A stretch of 64,000 bases of DNA from Elioraea sp. Yellowstone (GTDB lineage Bacteria > Pseudomonadota > Alphaproteobacteria > Acetobacterales > Acetobacteraceae), in NCBI RefSeq assembly GCF_006704265.1, contig NZ_VIKA01000004.1:1-64000 (forward strand), read 5' to 3'. Positions 26,961-33,477 of this stretch are shown here, in pieces. The position numbers and the translations under genes were made by a program. Each line of letters opens with the position of its first letter. Positions within the stretch are counted from its first letter, which is position 1. The notes beneath the pieces are model-generated. The model was not told where the DNA came from. It did not search any database and saw only the letters and a list, made by a program, of their open reading frames with translations.

Positions 26961-28237
26961 TGTCGCTCGCCCTGTTCGGCCTCAGCTTCGTGCTCGCCCT
27001 GCTCGCCGGGATGCCGGTGGCGATCGTGCTCGGCATCTCCTCGGCCGTGTACATCCTCGCCGCCGACCTGCCGCTCGCGGTGATCCCGCAGAAGATGTTC
27101 GCAGGCATGGACTCCTTCGTCCTGCTCTCGATCCCCGCCTTCGTGCTCGCCGGCAACATCATGAACGGCGGCGGCATCACCGACCGGATCATCCGCTTCT
27201 CCAACGCCATCGTCGGGCATCTGCGCGGCGGGCTCGCGCAGACCAACATCGTCGGCTCGATGATCTTCGCCGGCATCTCCGGAACGGCCGCGGCCGACGC
27301 GGCCTCGCAGGGCGCGGTGCTGATCCCCGGCATGGCGCGGGTCGGCTATCCGGTCCCCTACGCCGCGGCCGTGACGGCCGCCTCCGCCGTGGTCGGGCCG
27401 ATGATCCCGCCGAGCGTGCCGATGATCATCGTCGGCTCGCTCACCGGCATCTCGGTCGGCCAGATGTTCCTCGCCGGCGCCGTGCCCGGCGTGCTGCTCG
27501 GCCTCGGCATGATGGTGCCGGCCTACCTCCTGGCGGTGCGCGACAACCACCCGCGCGAGGCCTGGAAGGGCTGGTGCGAGGTCTGGCTCAGCTTCAGGGA
27601 CGCCGTCTGGGCGATGGCGATGATGGGGCTCGTGCTGTTCGGCATCGTCGGCGGGTTCTTCACGCCCACCGAGGCGGCGGTGATCGCCGTCATCTACGCG
27701 GCCGTGGTCGGGCTCTTCGTCTATCGCGAACTCTCCTGGCGCCACATCCCCAAGCTGATCGCCGACAGCGCGATCTCGGGTGCCGCGATCATGGTGCTGG
27801 TCGGCTTCGCCAACGTGTTCGGCTGGATCCTCGCCTCCGAGCGCGTGCCGCAGCTGCTCACCGACGGGATCATGGCGATCTCCAGCGAGCGCTGGGCGGT
27901 GCTGATCCTGATGAACCTGCTGCTGCTGGTGGTCGGCATGTTCATGGAGACGATCGCGGCGCTGATCATCCTGTTCCCGCCGCTCCTCGCGGTCGCGACC
28001 TCCGTGGGCATCGACCCCGTGCACTTCGCCACCTTCGGCGTGTTGAACCTGATGATCGGGCTCTCGACCCCGCCCGTGGGCGTCTGCCTGTTCATCTGCG
28101 CCAGCATCGCGCGCATCTCGATCGCCGAGATCACGCGCGCGGTCTGGCCGTTCCTGGCCTCAAACCTGGTCGTGCTCGCGCTGGTGACGGCGATCCCCGG
28201 CCTGTCGCTCTGGCTGCCCGGCCTGTTCTACCGATGA
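26960..28237 (+). CDS. TRAP transporter large permease (DctM type)
   Basis: This encodes 425 residues, the usual DctM length, starting at TGATG with dctQ. Hallmarks are AGMPVAIVLGISSAVYI, FVLLSIPAFVLAGNIMN, GGLAQTNIVGSMIFAGISGTAAADAASQGAVLIPGM, GPMIPPSVPMIIVGSLTGISVGQMFLAG, FFTPTEAAVIAVIYA and NLMIGLSTPPVGVCLF. This sodium-coupled membrane subunit carries out the uptake of substrate delivered by the DctP protein. Its stop overlaps an ATG at 28234, but the dehydrogenase more likely starts at 28246. Confidence 0.92.
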   Translation: MSLALFGLSFVLALLAGMPVAIVLGISSAVYILAADLPLAVIPQKMFAGMDSFVLLSIPAFVLAGNIMNGGGITDRIIRFSNAIVGHLRGGLAQTNIVGSMIFAGISGTAAADAASQGAVLIPGMARVGYPVPYAAAVTAASAVVGPMIPPSVPMIIVGSLTGISVGQMFLAGAVPGVLLGLGMMVPAYLLAVRDNHPREAWKGWCEVWLSFRDAVWAMAMMGLVLFGIVGGFFTPTEAAVIAVIYAAVVGLFVYRELSWRHIPKLIADSAISGAAIMVLVGFANVFGWILASERVPQLLTDGIMAISSERWAVLILMNLLLLVVGMFMETIAALIILFPPLLAVATSVGIDPVHFATFGVLNLMIGLSTPPVGVCLFICASIARISIAEITRAVWPFLASNLVVLALVTAIPGLSLWLPGLFYR

Positions 28238-28245
28238 GGACCGCG

Positions 28246-29289
28246 ATGACCACCACCGATGTCTGCGTGCTGCACGGCGCGCGCGACCTGCGCATCGAGA
28301 CGCGCGAGCTTTCCCCGCCCGGCCCCGGCGAGGTCGCGGTGCGCGTCGGTGCGGGCGGCATCTGCGGCTCGGACCTGCACTACTTCCTCGACGGCGGATT
28401 CGGCACGATCCGCGTGCGCGAGCCGATCATCCTGGGCCACGAGGTCGCCGGCACGGTCGAGGCGCTGGGGCCCGGCGTGCGGGGCCTCTCGGTTGGCGAT
28501 CGGGTGGCGCTGAACCCGAGCCACCCCTGCGGGAGCTGCGCGTACTGCCGGCGCGGCGAGCAGCAGCACTGCCTGGAGATGCGCTTCTGGGGCAGCGCGA
28601 TGCGCATGCCGCACGTGCAGGGCGGGTTCCGCCGGCGCATGGTGGTCGCGGCAACGCAATGCGTGACGGTCGGCGAGGCCGTGTCGATCGGCGAGGCGGC
28701 GATGAGCGAGCCGCTCGCGGTCGCGCTGCACGCGGTCGCCCAGGCGGGCAACGTCGCCGGCAGGCGCGTGCTGATCACCGGCTTCGGCCCGATCGGCGCC
28801 GTCGTGCTGCTCGCCCTGCGCCACGCCGGCGCGGCCGAGATCGCGGTCACCGACATCGTGCCCGAGCCACTCGCTCTCGCGCGCCGGCTCGGCGCCGCGG
28901 CGGCCTACGACGTCACCGCGGACCCGGATGCGCTCGGCCCCGAGCAGCGGGACAAGGGCCGGTTCGACCTCGCCTTCGAATGCTCGGGCAATCCGCGCGC
29001 GCTCGCCCAGGCGATCGCCTGCGTCCGCCCGCGCGGCACGATCGTCGAGGTCGGCGTCGGCGGCGCCTTCGACGTGCCGATGAACACCGTGGTGGCGAAG
29101 GAACTGCACCTGGTCGGCACGTTCCGCTTCCATGCCGAGTTCGCGGAGGCCGCGCGGCTGATCGCCAGCCGCGCGATCGATGTGCGCCCGCTGATCACCG
29201 CGACCCGCCCGCTGGACGACGCGGCGGCCGCCTTCGCGCTCGCCGCCGACCGCCGCCGGGCGATGAAGGTCCAGCTCGACTTCGCCTGA
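28246..29289 (+). CDS. Zinc-dependent medium-chain dehydrogenase (L-idonate/L-gulonate 5-dehydrogenase type)
   Basis: This encodes 347 residues. ATG 28246 was chosen because GAGGA lies 5 bases upstream; ATG 28234 overlaps the permease stop and lacks a site. Catalytic zinc motifs are ICGSDLHYF and GHEVAGTVEALG. The structural zinc loop has four Cys (CGSCAYCRRGEQQHC). The NAD-binding fold is GFGPIGAVVLLALRHAGA. Length and the SDLHYF motif resemble L-idonate 5-dehydrogenase. With UxuA and UxuB following, oxidation of L-gulonate at C5 to D-fructuronate would fit best. Exact substrate and cofactor are inferred. Confidence 0.85.
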   Translation: MTTTDVCVLHGARDLRIETRELSPPGPGEVAVRVGAGGICGSDLHYFLDGGFGTIRVREPIILGHEVAGTVEALGPGVRGLSVGDRVALNPSHPCGSCAYCRRGEQQHCLEMRFWGSAMRMPHVQGGFRRRMVVAATQCVTVGEAVSIGEAAMSEPLAVALHAVAQAGNVAGRRVLITGFGPIGAVVLLALRHAGAAEIAVTDIVPEPLALARRLGAAAAYDVTADPDALGPEQRDKGRFDLAFECSGNPRALAQAIACVRPRGTIVEVGVGGAFDVPMNTVVAKELHLVGTFRFHAEFAEAARLIASRAIDVRPLITATRPLDDAAAAFALAADRRRAMKVQLDFA

Positions 29290-29307
29290 CCCCCGGGAGA
29301 CCGAGAG

Positions 29308-30489
29308 ATGGAAGAGACCTGGCGCTGGTTCGGCCCCGCCGACGACATCAGTCTGGAGGAGATCCGCCAGACCGGGGCGACCGGGATCGTCACCGCCCTG
29401 CACGAGATCCCCTACGGCGAGGTCTGGCCCGAGGAGGCGATCCGCGAACGCCAGGCGACGATCGCGCGCGCGGGGCTGACCTGGAGCGTGGTCGAGAGCC
29501 TGCCGGTGCACGAGAACGTCAAGCGCGGCGCGGGCGACCTCGACCGGATCTTCGGCAACTACCGCACCTCGCTGCGCAACCTCGCGCGCTGCGGCATCCG
29601 CACGGTCTGCTACAACTTCATGCCGGTGCTGGACTGGACGCGCACGGCGCTCGCGCATCCGCTGCCGACCGGCGCGACCGCGCTGCGCTTCGACGCCGTT
29701 CTGCATGCCGCGTTCGACGTGCTGATGCTGGAGCGCCCCGGGGCGGAGGCCGAGCACGACCCGGGCGTGCTGGAGCGCGCGCGGCGCTGGTTCGCCAGGG
29801 CGACGCAGGCCGACAAGGACGCGCTGCTCGCCACCATCATGGCGGGCCTGCCCGGCGCCTATGACCGCTACGACATCCCCGGGCTGAAGGCCGTGCTCGC
29901 GAGCTATGCGGGGATCGACGCGGCGACGCTGAAGGCCCACCTCGCGCGCTTCCTGCGCGAGGTCGTGCCGGCCGCGGAGGAGGTGGGCGTGCGGCTCTGC
30001 ATCCACCCGGACGATCCGCCCCGCCCGCTGCTCGGCCTGCCGCGCATCGTCTCCACCCATGCCGACCTCGCCGACATCGTCGGCGCGGTGCCCTCGCGCG
30101 CGAACGGCATCACGTTCTGCACCGGCTCGCTCGGCGCCGGCGCCGCCAACGATGTGCCCGCCATGGCGCGCGCGCTGGCGCCGCATGTCGCCTTCGCGCA
30201 TCTGCGCAACGTGCGCAAGGAACCCGACGGCTCGTTCTACGAGGCCGATCACCTCGACGGCGATGTCGACATGCCGGCCGTGGTCGCCGCGCTGCTTGCC
30301 GAGGAGGCGCGGCGCAAGGCGGCCGGCGAGGCCGACTGGCGCATCCCGTTCCGCCCCGATCACGGCCACCAGATGCTGTCGGATTTCGGCCGCCGCACGC
30401 ATCCCGGCTACACGCTGATCGGGCGGCTGCGCGGGCTTGCGGAGCTGCGCGGCGTGGTCGCCGGGCTCTCCCATCGCCCGGCGCGATGA
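29308..30489 (+). CDS. uxuA: Mannonate dehydratase
   Basis: This encodes 393 residues, the normal UxuA length. It converts D-mannonate to 2-keto-3-deoxygluconate. Diagnostic segments are MEETWRWFGPADDISLEEIRQTGATGIVTALHEIPYGEVW, CYNFMPVLDWTRT, LCIHPDDPPRPLLGLPRIVST, FCTGSLGAGAAND, FAHLRNVRKE and FRPDHGHQML. The His, Asp and Cys residues of these motifs bind the metal in known UxuA structures. It is cytoplasmic. Its last codons overlap the start of the reductase gene (ATGATG). KDG kinase and KDPG aldolase, needed to finish the pathway, are not in the window. Confidence 0.95.
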   Translation: MEETWRWFGPADDISLEEIRQTGATGIVTALHEIPYGEVWPEEAIRERQATIARAGLTWSVVESLPVHENVKRGAGDLDRIFGNYRTSLRNLARCGIRTVCYNFMPVLDWTRTALAHPLPTGATALRFDAVLHAAFDVLMLERPGAEAEHDPGVLERARRWFARATQADKDALLATIMAGLPGAYDRYDIPGLKAVLASYAGIDAATLKAHLARFLREVVPAAEEVGVRLCIHPDDPPRPLLGLPRIVSTHADLADIVGAVPSRANGITFCTGSLGAGAANDVPAMARALAPHVAFAHLRNVRKEPDGSFYEADHLDGDVDMPAVVAALLAEEARRKAAGEADWRIPFRPDHGHQMLSDFGRRTHPGYTLIGRLRGLAELRGVVAGLSHRPAR

Positions 30490-31979
30490 TGCGCCTCTCC
30501 GCCGCCACGCTGCACCGCCTGCCGGCATCGGTCGCGCGCCCCGGCTACCCGCGCGAGGCGGTCACGCCGGGCATCGTCCATCTCGGCCTCGGCGCGTTCC
30601 ACCGCGCGCACCAGGCGGTGATGACCGAGGCGGTGCTCGCGGCCGGCGGGACGCGATGGGGGATCGTCGCGGCCAGCCTGCGCAGTCCCGCGACGCGCGA
30701 TGCCCTCGCCCCGCAGGATGCGCTCTACACCGTCGCCGTGCGCGAGGGCGACGACCAGCGCCTGCAGGTGATCGGCGCGATCCGGGCGCTCCACGTGGCC
30801 CCCGAGGACCCGGAGGCCCTGCTGCGCGCGATGTGCCACCCCGCGGTCCGCATCGTCACGCTGACCGTGACCGAGAAGGCGTACTGCCACGACCCGGCGA
30901 CCGGCGCGCTCGACGAGGCGCATCCGGAGATCCGCCACGACCTCGCCGAACCCGGCCGCCCGCGTACCGCGGCGGGCTTCCTGGTGGAGGCGCTGCGCCG
31001 CAGGCGGGCCGCCGGGATCGCCGCCTTCACGGTGCTCTGCTGCGACAACCTGCCGGCCAACGGCCATTTGCTCCGGCGGATCACCTCCCGCCTCGCCGCG
31101 CTCGGCGATCCCGGCCTCGGCGCGTGGATCGCCGACGAGGTCGCCTTCCCCTGCACCATGGTCGACCGGATCGTTCCAGCAACGACCGACGAGGACCGCC
31201 GCCGCATCGCCGCCGGGCTCGGCCTGCGGGACGCCTGGCCGGTCGTCTGCGAGCCCTACTCGCAATGGGTGATCGAGGATCGCTTCCCGGCCGGCCGGCC
31301 GGACTGGGAACGCGCCGGCGCCACCTTCACCGACGATGTCGCGCCGTTCGAGCTGATGAAGCTGCGCATGCTGAACGGGGCGCATTCCGCGCTGGCCTAT
31401 CTCGGGTATCTGGCGGGCCACGAGACCGTCGCGGAGGCGGCCTCCGATCCCGTGTTCTCCGCCTTCCTCGCGCGTCTCTGGCACGAGATCATGCCCACGG
31501 TGCCGGCCCCGCGCGGGGTGGATCTCGGCGACTACGCCGCGCGGCTGCTGGACCGGTTCCGCAACGCCGCGCTGCGCCACCGGACCGCGCAGATCGCGAT
31601 GGACGGGTCGCAGAAGCTGCCCCAGCGCCTCCTCGGCACGATCCGCGACGCACTCGCCGCCGGGCGGTCCTTCCCGTGCCTGGCACTCGGCGTCGCCGGC
31701 TGGATGCGCTACGTCGCCGGCGTGGACGAGCGCGGCCGGCCGATCGACGTGCGCGACCCGCTGCTGCCGGCCCTGCAGGCAGCCAGCGCGCCCGGCCTTC
31801 ACGATGCGCGTGCGTTCGCCTCCCGCCTGCTCGGCATCGAGGCCGTCTTCGGACGGGACCTGCCGCGCGACGGGCGCTTCCGGTCCGCGATCGAGCAGGC
31901 CCTGGCGCGCCTCGTCGGCGAGGGCGCCCGCGCGGCCGTCGCGGCCCTGGCCGGTACGGCCGCGGCAGGGCCGCGCTGA
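30486..31979 (+). CDS. uxuB: Mannitol-dehydrogenase-family oxidoreductase, fructuronate reductase (UxuB-like)
   Basis: This encodes 497 residues of the polyol-specific long-chain dehydrogenase family. The N-terminal Rossmann part begins VTPGIVHLGLGAFHRAHQAVM. The signature TLTVTEKAYCHD and the catalytic-domain segments CDNLPANGHLLRRI, AFPCTMVDRIVPATTDEDRRRI and MDGSQKLPQRLLGTIRDAL (with the active-site Lys) are present. It would interconvert D-fructuronate and D-mannonate with NADH. The overlap with uxuA supports this over mannitol dehydrogenase. It is the last gene of the GntR-TRAP operon. The following 222 bp (31980-32201) hold nothing recognisable. Confidence 0.88.
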   Translation: MMRLSAATLHRLPASVARPGYPREAVTPGIVHLGLGAFHRAHQAVMTEAVLAAGGTRWGIVAASLRSPATRDALAPQDALYTVAVREGDDQRLQVIGAIRALHVAPEDPEALLRAMCHPAVRIVTLTVTEKAYCHDPATGALDEAHPEIRHDLAEPGRPRTAAGFLVEALRRRRAAGIAAFTVLCCDNLPANGHLLRRITSRLAALGDPGLGAWIADEVAFPCTMVDRIVPATTDEDRRRIAAGLGLRDAWPVVCEPYSQWVIEDRFPAGRPDWERAGATFTDDVAPFELMKLRMLNGAHSALAYLGYLAGHETVAEAASDPVFSAFLARLWHEIMPTVPAPRGVDLGDYAARLLDRFRNAALRHRTAQIAMDGSQKLPQRLLGTIRDALAAGRSFPCLALGVAGWMRYVAGVDERGRPIDVRDPLLPALQAASAPGLHDARAFASRLLGIEAVFGRDLPRDGRFRSAIEQALARLVGEGARAAVAALAGTAAAGPR

Positions 31980-32201
31980 ACGCGGCCCGCCGCCGTTCCA
32001 GCTCCGGCCCCCGCACCCGGGACCGCGGCCCTCCTCCAGGTCTCCGGATGACCGTCCGGCCGCCATGGCCGGAGGACCGCGGCACGGCCCCGACCGGCGC
32101 CTTGCGCCCACCGCGTTCGCCCCGCAGTGTCCGCCACGCCCCGGGCCGGTCCCGGTCCGCGTCGGCGGCCGCGGCGCGGCCGCCGCAGAGAGGAGACCCG
32201 C

Positions 32202-32876
32202 ATGCGCCCCATCCTCGCCCTCGTCGTCCTGCTCGCGCTGGCTGCCCCTCTCCGCGCGCAGGAGACCCTGCTGCGCCTGGCCGAGTCCGCCGAGCGCACC
32301 GTACTCCCCGACGAGCTGCACGCCACGCTGCGCGCCACCGCCTCGGGCAACTCGGCCGCCGCCGTGCAGCAGGAGGTCAACCGCCGCATGGCTGCAGCCC
32401 TCGAGCGCGCCCGCGCCGTGCCCGGCGTGACGGCCGCCACCGGCGCCTACTGGTCCTGGCGCAGCGGCGAGCGCGGCCAGACCTGGAGCGCGACGCAGGA
32501 GCTGCGCCTCACCGCGACCGCGGCCGCGCCGACGCTGCTCGAACTCGTCGGCACGCTGCAGGGCCAGGGCATGACGATCGGCGAGCTCGGCTACCAGGTC
32601 TCGCGTCCGCTCGCGCGCGCGACCCGCGAGGCGGTGACCGAGGAGGCGCTCGCCGGGCTGCGCGCGCGTGCCGAGCGGCTCGCCGCCGCACTCGGCATGA
32701 GCTTCGCCGGGTTCCGCGAGGTGCGCGTCGATGCGCCGCACCGCGCCCCGCCGCCCATGCCGCGCGCGATGATGGCAAGCCGTGCCGAGGCCTCAGCGCC
32801 GCCGCCCTCTGCCGAGCCCACCGAAGTGCCGATCGGCGCCACGGTCGAGGGCGATGCCGTGCTCAAGCCGCGCTGA
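32202..32876 (+). CDS. SIMPL-domain (DUF541) periplasmic protein
   Basis: This encodes 224 residues, with AGAGAGGAGA before the ATG. A Sec signal peptide (MRPILALVVLLALAAPLRA) is cleaved near RAQ-ETL. The mature part matches SIMPL proteins: LRLAESAERTVLPDELHATLRATASGNSAAAVQQEVNRRM, WSATQELRLTATAAAP, GYQVSRPLARATREAVTEEALAGLRARAERLAAALGMSF. Members form periplasmic oligomers of poorly known function, some linked to oxidative stress. It appears monocistronic. No clear terminator precedes the small-RNA candidate that starts about 115 bp further on. Confidence 0.82.
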   Translation: MRPILALVVLLALAAPLRAQETLLRLAESAERTVLPDELHATLRATASGNSAAAVQQEVNRRMAAALERARAVPGVTAATGAYWSWRSGERGQTWSATQELRLTATAAAPTLLELVGTLQGQGMTIGELGYQVSRPLARATREAVTEEALAGLRARAERLAAALGMSFAGFREVRVDAPHRAPPPMPRAMMASRAEASAPPPSAEPTEVPIGATVEGDAVLKPR

Positions 32877-32955
32877 GCGGATCGCCAAACGTCAGCAAGC
32901 GGCGGGGAGTGCAACCTTCGCGCGTCACCTCTGCACCCCCGGGTGTGTTTTCCGT

Positions 32956-32983
32956 TTGCACGGCGACGGCGTTCCAGTATTCT
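32956..32983 (+). promoter_or_regulatory. Sigma-70-type promoter candidate for the small RNA
   Basis: TTGCAC (32956-32961) and TATTCT (32978-32983) are separated by 16 bp and lie 7 bp before the proposed RNA start. The surroundings are distinctly T-rich for this genome. The -35 box is only moderate (TTG conserved). Position between a finished gene and a terminator supports an independent transcript. Confidence 0.4.
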
Positions 32984-32989
32984 TGTTCT

Positions 32990-33105
32990 GTCGGCGGCGA
33001 TTTCACGCCGAGCATCCGCGAGGACGGTCTCCCCTGCCGAACCTCGCGGCTTTCCGTACGGAAAAGGCGGCGCCCGGTTACCCCCCTAACCGGGCGCTTT
33101 CTTTT
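32990..33105 (+). ncRNA. Structured small RNA candidate (about 115 nt), unidentified
   Basis: Four stem-loops follow one another with little spacing. TCGGCG/CGCCGA is at about 32991-33011. A perfect 8-bp CCGCGAGG/CCTCGCGG encloses a 3-bp CGG/CCG stem with a C-rich apical loop, at about 33018-33051. The palindrome TTTCCGTACGGAAA follows, and then an 11-bp terminator stem. A promoter-like sequence precedes it. The C-rich loop (TCTCCCC) could pair with purine-rich ribosome-binding sites, as in the C-rich-loop sRNAs of other alphaproteobacteria. It is not 4.5S RNA, tmRNA or RNase P as far as I can see. 6S RNA was considered, but its closing stem was not found. The family is unknown. Confidence 0.5.
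33070..33105 (+). terminator. Intrinsic terminator
   Basis: GCGCCCGGTTA (33070-33080) and TAACCGGGCGC (33087-33097) form a perfect 11-bp stem around CCCCCC, followed directly by TTTCTTTT (33098-33105). It is the strongest intrinsic terminator in the window and ends the + strand transcript proposed at 32990. No protein gene ends within 190 bp upstream of it. Confidence 0.88.
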
Positions 33106-33346
33106 GCGGCCGGTGCCGCGCGGGCAGCCCCGCCCCGCTACCGTCGGTTGCCGGCCCGCCGCGGCGCGACGCAGCGCCGATCCGTCGGGGCTCCGTCCTC
33201 GGCCGCCGCGGAGACGGTCGGGCGACCAGCGTGACCAGGCCGCGGCCAGCTTGCCCGTACGAGGCGACGTGCTTGCTCCGGGACCTTCGGCGGGACGGCA
33301 TCGGCGGGATTCCGTTCCGCACCGACCTCAGGCCTTGGCGCGGCCT

Positions 33347-33419
33347 CATACCCGGAGCACAAGGGTTTGACCTTTGTGCGGAGGGTATGGCGCGCGGGGC
33401 TCAAGGGGCGGCCGCGCGC
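33347..33419. repeat. Two adjacent large hairpins in the polA downstream region
   Basis: CATACCC (33347-33353) pairs with GGGTATG (33383-33389). Inside it, GCACAAGGG pairs with CCTTTGTGC (one G-T pair), separated from the outer stem by a symmetric gga/gga internal loop. Immediately after, GCGCGCGG (33390-33397) pairs with CCGCGCGC (33412-33419). Together with the sRNA candidate and the polA hairpin these account for most of the 597-bp gap 32877-33473; the stretch 33110-33340 shows nothing recognisable. Function is unknown. Confidence 0.5.
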
Positions 33420-33430
33420 AAAACCAAGGC

Positions 33431-33477
33431 CTGATGCCCGGCCGGCAAAGGTCGAACCGTTGTCGGCCGGGTATCAG
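33431..33477 (-). terminator. Hairpin across the polA stop codon, probable terminator
   Basis: CTGATGCCCGGCCG (33431-33444) can pair with CGGCCGGGTATCAG (33464-33477) over 14 bp with one G-T pair. On the minus strand it begins at the polA stop codon (33474-33476) and is followed after about 8 bases by TTTT. This fits a modest intrinsic terminator for polA. Confidence 0.55.

Noticed and set aside
32971-32988. A second GTTC...GTTC pair in the small-RNA region
   Set aside because: The spacing is 10, not 7, so it does not fit the LexA box; it overlaps the proposed promoter instead.
32990-33105. Identification of the small RNA as 4.5S, 6S or tmRNA
   Set aside because: The conserved SRP tetraloop and GGAAG motif, the long 6S closing stem, and the tmRNA alanine-acceptor end are all absent.
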